A DNA stretch of 6,894 bases from assembly GCA_023416695.1 (NCBI GenBank), contig JAEZGY010000045.1, forward strand, positions 1-6,894, written 5' to 3'. This document shows positions 1 through 6,033 of the stretch, in pieces (the stretch's first letter is position 1; each line of letters opens with the position of its first letter). This DNA comes from Bacillota bacterium (GTDB lineage: Bacteria > Bacillota > Clostridia > Lachnospirales > Lachnospiraceae). Under the pieces are notes generated by a model. That model saw only the letters and a program-made list of their open reading frames with translations. It did no database searches and was not told where the DNA came from. The translations under genes and the position numbers were made by a program.

Positions 1-213
1 AGTTCTACTGCATTGACAACATTAATTGCAGCCGAATCTACAGGAGCAGTAGCAGGGCTTGGTATGAGGATCCGATCTTTGAATAACAGCTTTGAATCAG
101 AGCCAATGCTTTTGTATATTATCATCATCGGTATTGTTGGTATGTTAATTGAAAAATTTGTTAAATTCTTAGAAAGGAGGTTCACAGGATGGCAGGAGAA
201 GAGAGAAGTGTAA
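1..213 (+). CDS. ABC transporter permease, C-terminal part (NitT/TauT, SsuC/TauC-like); 5' end outside the window
   Basis: The frame is open from base 1 to a TAA at 211-213, giving the last 70 residues of an inner-membrane permease. Seen: the fragment begins inside a conserved region with an AESTGAVAGLGMRI stretch. A long tail follows, then one hydrophobic membrane segment (about LLYIIIIGIVGMLIEKF), then the basic end FLERRFTGWQ. Known: this layout (A-E-x-x-G-x-x-x-G-L-G, a last transmembrane helix, then LERR-x-x-x-W) is typical of the C-terminus of TauC/SsuC/NrtB-type permeases of the BPD_transp_1 family, which form the channel of importers for sulfonates, taurine, nitrate or related small compounds. 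An internal TTG at 13 could be mistaken for a start, but the frame is already open upstream and the homology runs through it. The 3' end overlaps the ATPase gene by 25 bp, which implies translational coupling and one complex. The substrate cannot be inferred. Confidence 0.9.
   Translation, partial: SSTALTTLIAAESTGAVAGLGMRIRSLNNSFESEPMLLYIIIIGIVGMLIEKFVKFLERRFTGWQEKREV
171..180 (+). promoter_or_regulatory. Strong ribosome binding site of the ABC ATPase gene
   Basis: AGAAAGGAGG ends 8 bases before the ATG at 189. It is a near-perfect Shine-Dalgarno sequence lying inside the permease reading frame. It fixes the ATPase start and shows that ribosomes can initiate de novo while the permease is still being translated. 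Confidence 0.85.
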
Positions 214-980
214 AGGTTAAGATTGACAACGTCAGAAAGGTTTATGATACCAGAAATGGTGAAATGATTGCATTAAATGGCGTTAGTCTTGATATCAAAG
301 AAAATGAATTTATATGTGTAGTAGGACCTTCAGGATGTGGAAAATCTACTTTGTTAAATATTATAGCAGGTTTGCTAGAACCGACTTCAGGTAAAATCTA
401 TTGTGATGGAAAAGAAGTACAAGGAACAGGAACAGAGCGAGGTGTTGTATTCCAACAGTATGCATTGTTCCCATGGATGACAGTTAAGAAAAATGTTATG
501 TTTGGATTGAATCTGAAAGGTATTAAGGGAAAAGAAGCAGAAGAAGTTGCAATGAAATACATAAAAATGGTACAACTAGAGGATTTTGTGAACCATTATC
601 CAAAAGAATTGTCTGGTGGTATGAAACAACGTGTTGCCATTGCAAGAGCTTATGCAGTAAATCCATCTATACTTTTGATGGATGAGCCATTTGGAGCTTT
701 AGATGCACAGACAAGGACCCAGTTACAGACAGAATTATTAGAGACTTGGGAGAAAGAGCAGAAGACCTGTTTCTTTATTACTCATGATGTTGATGAGGCA
801 ATTATTCTTGCACAGAAAGTTATTATCATGAGTGCAAGACCAGGACGTATTAAAGAAATTGTGGATATCAATATTCCATATCCTCGTACACAGGAAACAA
901 AGATGTCACCAGAATTTTTAGAACTGAAAAACCATATTTGGGGTCAGGTATATCAGGAATATCTGGAAGTTAGAAAATAG
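189..980 (+). CDS. ABC transporter ATP-binding protein (NitT/TauT family, SsuB/TauB-like)
   Basis: This 263-residue cytoplasmic ATPase powers the importer whose permease overlaps it upstream. All the ABC hallmarks are present. Walker A is GPSGCGKST at residues 46-54, the Q-loop is FQQYALFPW at 88-96, and the ABC signature is LSGGMKQR at 141-148. Walker B is ILLMDEP at 161-167 with D165 and catalytic E166, the D-loop FGALD follows, and the switch histidine is H199 in FITHDVDEA. Known: the FITHDVDEAIxLA motif and the tail with MSARPGRI are characteristic of the nitrate/sulfonate/taurine ATPases (SsuB, TauB, NrtD). The length is normal and no regulatory C-terminal domain is fused. The start at 189 is set by the AGAAAGGAGG site. 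The gene is co-directional with the binding-protein gene 210 bp downstream. The family is certain, but the substrate (sulfonate, taurine, nitrate, a vitamin precursor or another compound) is not. Confidence 0.95.
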   Translation: MAGEERSVKVKIDNVRKVYDTRNGEMIALNGVSLDIKENEFICVVGPSGCGKSTLLNIIAGLLEPTSGKIYCDGKEVQGTGTERGVVFQQYALFPWMTVKKNVMFGLNLKGIKGKEAEEVAMKYIKMVQLEDFVNHYPKELSGGMKQRVAIARAYAVNPSILLMDEPFGALDAQTRTQLQTELLETWEKEQKTCFFITHDVDEAIILAQKVIIMSARPGRIKEIVDINIPYPRTQETKMSPEFLELKNHIWGQVYQEYLEVRK

Positions 981-990
981 TAATTTTTAT

Positions 991-1002
991 ACTGTATACA
1001 GT
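991..1002. promoter_or_regulatory. 12-bp perfect palindrome, possible operator
   Basis: ACTGTATACAGT is its own reverse complement and starts 11 bases after the ATPase gene. It lies between a weak -35-like TTTATA (986-991) and a -10-like TATAAA (1010-1015) spaced by 18 bp, so a repressor bound here could block a promoter for the binding-protein gene. Seen: the palindrome and the promoter-like boxes. Inferred: the operator role. No regulator family is recognised from the site. Confidence 0.35.
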
Positions 1003-1017
1003 TTAAAGGTATAAATA

Positions 1018-1047
1018 CTGCGATAAAAGACAAGTATTTTTACGCAG
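1018..1047 (+). other. Stem-loop I in the spacer between the ATPase and binding-protein genes
   Basis: CTGCG (1018-1022) pairs with CGCAG (1043-1047). After one bulged A (1023), TAAAA (1024-1028) pairs with TTTTA (1038-1042). This gives a 10-bp stem with a 9-base loop. No run of T follows, so it does not look like an intrinsic terminator. It lies one base before a second hairpin. It could stabilise a processed mRNA end or be part of a structured leader of the binding-protein gene. No known riboswitch class was recognised. Confidence 0.45.
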
Positions 1048-1048
1048 A

Positions 1049-1072
1049 CAAGGGACAGCGCGCAGTTCCTTG
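1049..1072 (+). other. Stem-loop II, GC-rich, in the same spacer
   Basis: CAAGGGAC (1049-1056) pairs with GTTCCTTG (1065-1072) over 8 bp, including one G-T wobble. After an A-A mismatch, GC pairs with GC near the tip. Eight bases later comes TTTTT (1080-1085 region), too far from the stem for a standard terminator, so partial termination is possible but weakly supported. With stem-loop I it forms a two-hairpin array that could lower read-through from the permease/ATPase genes or protect the binding-protein mRNA. Confidence 0.4.
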
Positions 1073-1094
1073 CAACACAATTTTTAAAGCCGAG

Positions 1095-1107
1095 TATCCC
1101 TAGGATA
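1095..1107 (+). other. Small stem-loop III
   Basis: TATCC (1095-1099) pairs with GGATA (1103-1107) around the three-base loop CTA. The stem is only 5 bp and is weak by itself. It is listed because it continues the series of hairpins in this otherwise gene-free spacer. Confidence 0.25.
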
Positions 1108-1130
1108 AGAGTACGTAAATTATACGAATG

Positions 1131-1157
1131 TTGCCAGAAGCCAACGTGTTTTATAAC
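1131..1157 (+). promoter_or_regulatory. Weak candidate promoter for the solute-binding protein gene
   Basis: A TTGCCA box (1131-1136, 5 of 6 consensus bases) is followed 15 bp later by TATAAC (1152-1157, 5 of 6). The spacer is shorter than the usual 17 bp, which lowers confidence. It lies 34 bp upstream of the chosen start and sits within a cluster of four AACGT repeats (1143, 1155, 1169, 1174). Confidence 0.3.
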
Positions 1158-1190
1158 GTTTTGTGCTTAACGTAACGTGAAAGGATGGGT

Positions 1191-2270
1191 ATGAAAATGA
1201 AAAAGAAGGTATTGAGTTTATTATTGGTAGTAACTATAGTAGCAGGTATGCTAGGAGGATGTGGTAATAAAACAGAGGAGCCTGCAGCGAGTAAGGCACC
1301 TACAACTACATCACCAGATGAGAAAAAGACAGAAGAGCCAGTAAGTGCTGAACCAGTCACATTAAACGTTGCTTACATGCCTAACTATGGAAGTCTATGG
1401 GCAATAGAAAATGCAATCGAACAAGGATTCTTAAAGGATGAAAATATTACTGTAAAATTAACAGAATTCCAAGATGGACCAACTATCATCGCTGCTATGG
1501 AATCTGGTAGTATTGATGTTGGTTACATTGGACAGGGAGCTCATAAACTTTGTGTTCAGGGCAAGGCAAAGGTTTTTGCATTATCTCATATCTCCAACGG
1601 AGATGCTTTAATTGGTGGCAAAGGTATCAAAACATTAGAAGATCTTAAAGGTAAGAAAGTTGCGTACTCTTCTGGAAGTTCTAGTGAAGATATCCTTCTA
1701 AACTCATTAAAAAAAGCAGGTATGACAATGAAGGATATTGAAGCTATAGATATGGATGCATCTGCAATTGTAACAGCTATGTTATCTGGTGGCGTTGATG
1801 CATGTGCTACTTGGTCACCAAACAGCTTACAGATTTTAGAACAAGATTCAAATGCAACAAAAATAACAGATAACCTTACATTTTCTGATCAGACAGTATC
1901 TTTAGCAAGTTGGATTGCAATGCCAGACTTCGCAACAGAAAAAAGAGACGTATTAGTAAGATTTACAAGAGCATTATTCAAAGCTATGGATTATGCAGCA
2001 GAAGGTCATCAGCAAGAAACAGCAGCGTTAGTTGCAAAACAGGTTGCACAGGATAAGGATATTGTATTTGAACAACGTGGAGATGCTGATTGGTTATCAG
2101 GTGTAGAAGTTTCTACTGGTGCAGCAGATGGTAAAGTAGAAGGCTACTATGAATTACAAAAGAAAAACTTCATTAGTAGTGGTGCTGTTACACTAGAGGA
2201 AGGACAGAAAGAACCAGCTGTATCTGATTATGTAATGCTTGATCTTATGATTGAAGCAGGTAAGTACTAA
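1191..2270 (+). CDS. ABC transporter substrate-binding lipoprotein (NitT/TauT, NMT1/SsuA-like)
   Basis: This membrane-anchored receptor captures the substrate outside the cell and delivers it to the upstream permease/ATPase. The signal peptide MKMKKKVLSLLLVVTIVAGM ends in a lipobox LGGC, with the lipidated Cys at residue 24. A Lys/Glu/Pro/Thr-rich linker to about residue 55 follows, as in Gram-positive lipoproteins. The mature domain has the family's typical elements: FQDGPTIIAAMESGSIDVGY (about 93-112), SSGSSSEDILLNSLKKAGM (about 160-178) and a DASAIVTAMLSGGVDACATW stretch (about 189-208). These are ligand-cleft segments of SsuA/TauA/NMT1-like proteins. The start at 1191 is preferred because AAAGGA (1180-1185) lies 5 bases upstream. 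An in-frame ATG at 1185 overlaps that site and would add only two residues, and 1197 is also possible. Unlike the tightly packed permease/ATPase pair, this gene is separated by a structured spacer, which suggests separate expression, probably at a higher level. The substrate is unknown. Confidence 0.9.
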   Translation: MKMKKKVLSLLLVVTIVAGMLGGCGNKTEEPAASKAPTTTSPDEKKTEEPVSAEPVTLNVAYMPNYGSLWAIENAIEQGFLKDENITVKLTEFQDGPTIIAAMESGSIDVGYIGQGAHKLCVQGKAKVFALSHISNGDALIGGKGIKTLEDLKGKKVAYSSGSSSEDILLNSLKKAGMTMKDIEAIDMDASAIVTAMLSGGVDACATWSPNSLQILEQDSNATKITDNLTFSDQTVSLASWIAMPDFATEKRDVLVRFTRALFKAMDYAAEGHQQETAALVAKQVAQDKDIVFEQRGDADWLSGVEVSTGAADGKVEGYYELQKKNFISSGAVTLEEGQKEPAVSDYVMLDLMIEAGKY

Positions 2271-2316
2271 ATACAATCATAGAGTGAAACTTCCGGCAGA
2301 ACGACGGTGGTTATAT

Positions 2317-2347
2317 AACAGTAGGGCTGCTTGGCAGTCCTACTGTT
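2317..2347 (+). terminator. Probable intrinsic terminator after the binding-protein gene
   Basis: AACAGTAGGGCTGC (2317-2330) pairs along 14 positions with GCAGTCCTACTGTT (2334-2347), with one G-T wobble, around a TTG loop. The stem is very stable, but the following T tract is short and interrupted (TGCTT), so termination may be incomplete. It sits 47 bases after the stop of the binding-protein gene and 55 bases before the next start, which marks the boundary between the transporter and the amino-sugar genes. A weaker hairpin precedes it (2288-2295 with 2305-2312, 7 of 8 pairs). Confidence 0.65.
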
Positions 2348-2401
2348 TGCTTAAAATGGTATTTATGAACACATGGATGCTTTTTATAGAAGGAGAATAT
2401 T

Positions 2402-3223
2402 ATGCAACACGATTATTATTACTATAGCAAAGAAGAATTACTAAAAAGTCCTAAGATTCCACTCATCGTTATGGAGGATAACCCTACTGTATTCAAAGCA
2501 TTAGCAGAGGAAATGGTAGCAGAGATTAAAAGAAAAAATGAATTAGGTGAAAAAACAGTATTTATTTGTCCGGTAGGACCAGTAGGTCAGTACCCATATT
2601 TCGTAGATATGGTAAATAAACAGAACATCAGCTTAAAAAATGTTTGGTTCATCAATATGGATGAATATTTGACAGAGGATAAACAATGGATTTCCAAAAA
2701 CCATAGATTAAGCTTCCGTGGATTTATGGATCGTCAAGTATATACACAAATAAACCCAGAACTGGTTATGCCAGAAACACAGCGTATCTTCCCAGACCCT
2801 AATAATATCACTTACATTCCAGAATTAATCGAACAACTAGGTGGCGTAGATATCTGTTTTGGAGGTATTGGCATTAACGGTCATGTTGCCTTTAACGAAT
2901 CCCAAGATGAACTATCCCCGGAAGAATTTCTTCAGTTAAAAACAAGAGTCCTTTTAATCTCCCCAGAGACAAGAGCAGTAAATTCTATTGGTGACTTAAA
3001 TGGAGCTTTAGATGATATGCCAAAATATTGCGTAACCATTGGTATGAACGAGATATCAAAGGCAAGAAAAATCCGCCTTGGATGTTTCCGCGATTGGCAC
3101 CGAAGTGTGGTAAGACATGCCGCTTATGGTGAGAAATCAGCACATTTTCCAGTAAGCCTGTTACAAGATCATAAAGACATTATAATTCGAATGACAGAAT
3201 TTGTGGCAAATTTATCAGAGTAA
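2402..3223 (+). CDS. NagB-family protein (glucosamine-6-phosphate deaminase/isomerase-like) with altered active-site residues
   Basis: This 273-residue protein is close to the usual NagB length (266 in E. coli). True NagB converts glucosamine-6-phosphate to fructose-6-phosphate and ammonia. Family features seen: NMDEY at 85-89, whose D87 matches the catalytic Asp72 of E. coli NagB, and GGIGINGHVAFNE at 154-166, with H161 and E166 matching His143 and Glu148. Departures seen by manual alignment: N159 replaces Asp141, the phosphate loop PTGGTP is CPVGPVGQYP (56-65), and I196 and H233 stand where Arg172 and Lys208 bind phosphate. The TRVLLISPETRAVNS segment (181-195) and MPKYCVTIGM (206-215) keep the family fold. 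The start is set by AAGGAG (2390-2395), 6 bases from the ATG. It lies 12 bp upstream of nagA, and the nagA ribosome binding site touches its stop codon, so the two are co-translated. Inferred: an amino-sugar or related sugar-phosphate role, but ordinary deaminase activity is uncertain. It may be a paralog with another substrate. Confidence 0.85.
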   Translation: MQHDYYYYSKEELLKSPKIPLIVMEDNPTVFKALAEEMVAEIKRKNELGEKTVFICPVGPVGQYPYFVDMVNKQNISLKNVWFINMDEYLTEDKQWISKNHRLSFRGFMDRQVYTQINPELVMPETQRIFPDPNNITYIPELIEQLGGVDICFGGIGINGHVAFNESQDELSPEEFLQLKTRVLLISPETRAVNSIGDLNGALDDMPKYCVTIGMNEISKARKIRLGCFRDWHRSVVRHAAYGEKSAHFPVSLLQDHKDIIIRMTEFVANLSE

Positions 3224-3235
3224 GGAGAGTGTCCT

Positions 3236-4387
3236 ATGTACGGTACCTATATTATAAATGGTCAGGTTTTTATAGATGGAAGCTTTCAGAAAAAGAGTAT
3301 AAGGATTTGTGATGGAAAAATAGAACTATTACCAGAGGATGCAAAATTACCTGAAATGGCTGAAGTGATTGATGCTACGAATCGCAAAATCGTGCCAGGA
3401 TTTATTGATGTGCATAGCCATGGTGCTGTTGGTGTAGATGTGAACGCTGCGACAGCAGAAAAATTAGAAAAAATCTGTCGGTATATTGCTGGTAATGGAA
3501 CAACAACTTGGCTTTGTTCTGTATTAACGGATACTAAAGAACAGACTGAGTGGTGCATTGATGAGTTTATAAAACATCAAAAAATGGAGCATAAAGGGGC
3601 CAATCTTTATGGCATCCACTTAGAAGGCCCTTTTCTTTCCAAAGAATATAAAGGGGCAATGCCAGAACATCTGCTGCAAAAACCCAATATGTCCTTATTA
3701 AAAGAGTACCAAAAAAGGGCGGAAGGAAATATCAAATATATTACTATTTCTCCAGAAGTAGAGGGAATTGTAGATGATATTCCTGCTATGAAAGAATTAG
3801 GAATAACGGTTGCCATCGGACATTCTGGAGCTGATTATGAAACCAGTATGAAAGCAATTGAAAATGGAGCCGTTTGCTGTACTCATACATGTAACGCCAT
3901 GAAGCTTTTGCATCAGCATTTCCCAGGAATTATGGGAGCAGTATTAGAATCAGATATTTACTGCGAAGCCATTTGTGATGGAAGACATTTACATCCAGCA
4001 ATCGTACGTCTGTTGATTAAAACAAAGGGACTGGATAAAGTAGTGGCCATTACAGATTCCATTATGGCGGCAGGGCTTCCTGATGGAAAGTATAAATTAG
4101 GTGTGAATAATGTTGTGGTAAAGGGTGGAGATGCAAAACTTGCAGAAACTGGAGTTCGAGCAGGAAGTACCCTAACACAGAATGTCGCCCTGAAAAATCT
4201 TCTTTATTATACTAAAAGACCTTTAGAAGAAGTAATACCACTTTTAACTGCTAATCCAGCAAAGCTGTTGGGAATATATAATGCAAAAGGTTCTATTGCG
4301 GATGGAAAAGATGCGGACTTGGTACTATTAGATGAGAACAACAATATTTCAGATGTTTTTGTCGGAGGCTGTCGAATTGAAAAATAA
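3236..4387 (+). CDS. nagA: N-acetylglucosamine-6-phosphate deacetylase
   Basis: NagA removes the acetyl group from N-acetylglucosamine-6-phosphate, giving glucosamine-6-phosphate and acetate in the cytoplasm. It is a metal-dependent amidohydrolase. The 383 residues match the family length. Seen in order: a small N-terminal beta domain; PGFIDVHSHG with the H60-x-H62 pair; HLEGPF with metal-ligand E130 (128-133); GHSGADYE with H196; THTCNAM with H217; CDGRHLHP with H251 (247-254); ITDSIMAAG with catalytic D274; a GSTLTQNVALKNLL helix; and the C-terminal LTANPAKLLGI and GSIADGKDADLVLLD segments. No essential residue is missing. The start is set by AAGGAG (3222-3227), 8 bases upstream of the ATG. 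It is the second gene of an operon with the NagB-like gene. Its last codons contain the -35 box of the promoter for the following two-component genes. No clear terminator follows. Substrate scope could include other N-acetylated hexosamine phosphates. Confidence 0.95.
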   Translation: MYGTYIINGQVFIDGSFQKKSIRICDGKIELLPEDAKLPEMAEVIDATNRKIVPGFIDVHSHGAVGVDVNAATAEKLEKICRYIAGNGTTTWLCSVLTDTKEQTEWCIDEFIKHQKMEHKGANLYGIHLEGPFLSKEYKGAMPEHLLQKPNMSLLKEYQKRAEGNIKYITISPEVEGIVDDIPAMKELGITVAIGHSGADYETSMKAIENGAVCCTHTCNAMKLLHQHFPGIMGAVLESDIYCEAICDGRHLHPAIVRLLIKTKGLDKVVAITDSIMAAGLPDGKYKLGVNNVVVKGGDAKLAETGVRAGSTLTQNVALKNLLYYTKRPLEEVIPLLTANPAKLLGIYNAKGSIADGKDADLVLLDENNNISDVFVGGCRIEK

Positions 4388-4405
4388 TTTGCAATATTAT
4401 ATAAT
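4377..4405 (+). promoter_or_regulatory. SigA-type promoter of the two-component operon, overlapping the end of nagA
   Basis: TTGAAA (4377-4382, 5 of 6) is followed by exactly 17 bp and then TATAAT (4400-4405, 6 of 6). The -35 lies within the last three sense codons of nagA and the -10 lies in an AT-only palindrome (ATTATATAAT). Transcription would begin near 4412, leaving about 75 bases of leader before the kinase ATG. This is the best promoter match in the window. Confidence 0.75.
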
Positions 4406-4474
4406 AAAAATAAGTAATAGAGGTAAAATATAGCAATCTGATACTAGGCAAGTTGTTTGATTATTCTGTATACC

Positions 4475-4481
4475 GAGGGAG
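4475..4481 (+). promoter_or_regulatory. Ribosome binding site that sets the kinase start
   Basis: GAGGGAG lies 5 bases before the ATG at 4487. An upstream in-frame TTG at 4457 has no comparable site and would add ten residues before the first hydrophobic helix, so 4487 is the preferred start. Confidence 0.7.
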
Positions 4482-4486
4482 AAACT

Positions 4487-5980
4487 ATGCTGATTATACT
4501 TACCATATGTCTTGTAATAGCATCTATATTAATTTTGTGTATAAAGAAAACAAAGGAATCTATTTTTCTTTGTGGTTTATGCTTAAGTTTGATGTTTGAA
4601 ATATGTGGAGTCATGATTTTTATAGCAAAAAAAGGTGGTATATCACTAGAAGTCTTAAATTTTTTATTTATATCCAAAGAGATACAAACTAAGATTCAGT
4701 ACATTTATATTACTTTTAATAAATTAGGATATTTGATTGCATTAGGGCGAACCCTCTTTCCCTTCTTTTTGGTGGAATTGGCAATGCAATATTCCATGAT
4801 TCCTTTGATTCGAAAGAATAATTGGACTAACAAAGCGGTGGCAGTATTACCAGCAGTAACTTTAGTGGTGTATTACCCACATGTCTATCGCACGTTAATT
4901 GCGAACAATATTATGATTCTGAAAATAGTTACATATGGGACTTCTTTATGGATTACTGCTTATCTTTTGATTGCTGTGGTGTTACTTCTATATGAGTTCA
5001 AATCTATTACCATGAAATTTTGCAGACGACAATTTATACATATTATGGTTTGCATGTTTTCTTTATCGGGTATCTATTATTTATATTATAGGCAGGATCC
5101 AGGACAGGTATATCAATTTTATAGTTATTCTTTTAGCTGGAGCAAAGGAATTGGTTATATGCAGGTACACCCGTCTCTGTTTAGCTACTTCACATTAGTT
5201 GTCGTTAGCGCCATTTGCTGTATTCTAGGTTTTTATAGTTTGTTCCGTTTTACCAGTGGAACTTATGTGGAGTTCAAAGAAGATGCAGTGATGGAGCGTA
5301 AGTTCGACACTGCAAAAGTAGGTGCATCCATGTTTGTTCACGGCATGAAAAATCAGCTGTTGTCGAGTCGCGTTGTTTATAAACGAATAGGTCAGCTTTA
5401 CGAACAGCAAGATGTGGATGTGATAAAGCTGAAGGAGTATATAGATACGCTGGAAGAATTAAATAATGCTATGTTTGTGCGAATGGAGGAACTTTATCGT
5501 TGTGTAAAATCCAATGCAATTACCATGGTGCCAACTAATATGGATGAAATCATAGAAAATGCATTAGAACGTTTTAGTAAAAAGTATCCTGAGGCGGTAG
5601 TACGGGTAGAGTTATTAGAAGATACTCTGGTTTTGGTGGATAAAATTAATATATGTGAAGCATTATATAACCTTTTAGTGAATGCACAGGAAGCGGTATT
5701 AGAAGCAGATCGTGGAAGTGAAGGTGAGGTTATCTTAGTGTGTCATAATGAACGACTATATACAGTGATTGAAGTAAGAGATAATGGATGCGGATTAGAT
5801 AAGAAACAGATGAAAAGGATATTTGATCCATTTTATTCTAGTAAAAATGCCAATTTTAATTGGGGAATGGGATTGTTTTATGTCAGGGAAGTTGTAAAAA
5901 GTCATTTGGGTTTTTTGCGGGTGGAAAGCAAAGAAAAGGTTGGAAGCAGTTTTTATATTATGTTGCCTAGGTATAAATAG
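4487..5980 (+). CDS. Sensor histidine kinase, multi-pass membrane sensor with HATPase_c domain
   Basis: This 497-residue membrane kinase should autophosphorylate on His and pass the phosphate to the regulator encoded next. The N-terminal half shows about seven hydrophobic segments: roughly 1-19, 25-47, 81-100, 116-130, 143-170, 181-201 and 231-255. There is no large extracellular loop and no PAS, HAMP or GAF domain that I can recognise, so the signal is probably sensed in or near the membrane. Phosphoacceptor H285 sits in MFVHGMKNQLL (282-292), followed by a helical dimerisation region with coiled-coil character to about 345. The ATP-binding domain has an N-box NLLVNAQEAV (395-404), a G1 box RDNGCGL (431-437), an F-box IFDPFYSSK (445-453) and a G2 box GMGL (460-463). 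All are intact, so the enzyme should be active. The H-box resembles the H-x-x-x-N-x-L type (SpoOB/LytS/CitA-like) rather than HisKA or HisKA_3. It is co-directional with the regulator 53 bp downstream. The signal is unknown. Confidence 0.88.
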   Translation: MLIILTICLVIASILILCIKKTKESIFLCGLCLSLMFEICGVMIFIAKKGGISLEVLNFLFISKEIQTKIQYIYITFNKLGYLIALGRTLFPFFLVELAMQYSMIPLIRKNNWTNKAVAVLPAVTLVVYYPHVYRTLIANNIMILKIVTYGTSLWITAYLLIAVVLLLYEFKSITMKFCRRQFIHIMVCMFSLSGIYYLYYRQDPGQVYQFYSYSFSWSKGIGYMQVHPSLFSYFTLVVVSAICCILGFYSLFRFTSGTYVEFKEDAVMERKFDTAKVGASMFVHGMKNQLLSSRVVYKRIGQLYEQQDVDVIKLKEYIDTLEELNNAMFVRMEELYRCVKSNAITMVPTNMDEIIENALERFSKKYPEAVVRVELLEDTLVLVDKINICEALYNLLVNAQEAVLEADRGSEGEVILVCHNERLYTVIEVRDNGCGLDKKQMKRIFDPFYSSKNANFNWGMGLFYVREVVKSHLGFLRVESKEKVGSSFYIMLPRYK

Positions 5981-6033
5981 GTATCCTTTTAAAAATAAAA
6001 ACTTATTTTGTATTTGAGAGGAATAAATATAGT

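Noticed and set aside
13..213. A 66-residue small membrane protein starting at TTG 13
   Set aside because: The frame is open upstream to base 1 and the whole segment matches the C-terminus of a TauC/SsuC-like permease, so it is a truncated large gene.
1049..1085. Stem-loop II plus TTTTT as an intrinsic terminator
   Set aside because: Seven to eight bases separate the stem from the T run, and a mismatch interrupts the upper stem, so termination here is not well supported.
1151..1360. Minus-strand ORF of 69 codons overlapping the binding-protein start
   Set aside because: It is antisense to the signal peptide and linker of a clear gene, has no ribosome binding site or recognisable domain, and low-complexity composition explains it.
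4466..4473. CTGTATAC shared with the palindrome at 991-1002, as a second copy of one operator
   Set aside because: Only 8 bases match and the inverted half is incomplete; an 8-base match in a window this size is not unlikely by chance.
4457..4486. TTG at 4457 as the kinase start
   Set aside because: It lacks a Shine-Dalgarno site, while the ATG at 4487 has GAGGGAG 5 bases upstream and begins directly with the first membrane helix.
5981..6033. A separate promoter for the response regulator
   Set aside because: The gap is AT-rich but contains no pair of -35 and -10 boxes at proper spacing; co-transcription with the kinase is simpler.
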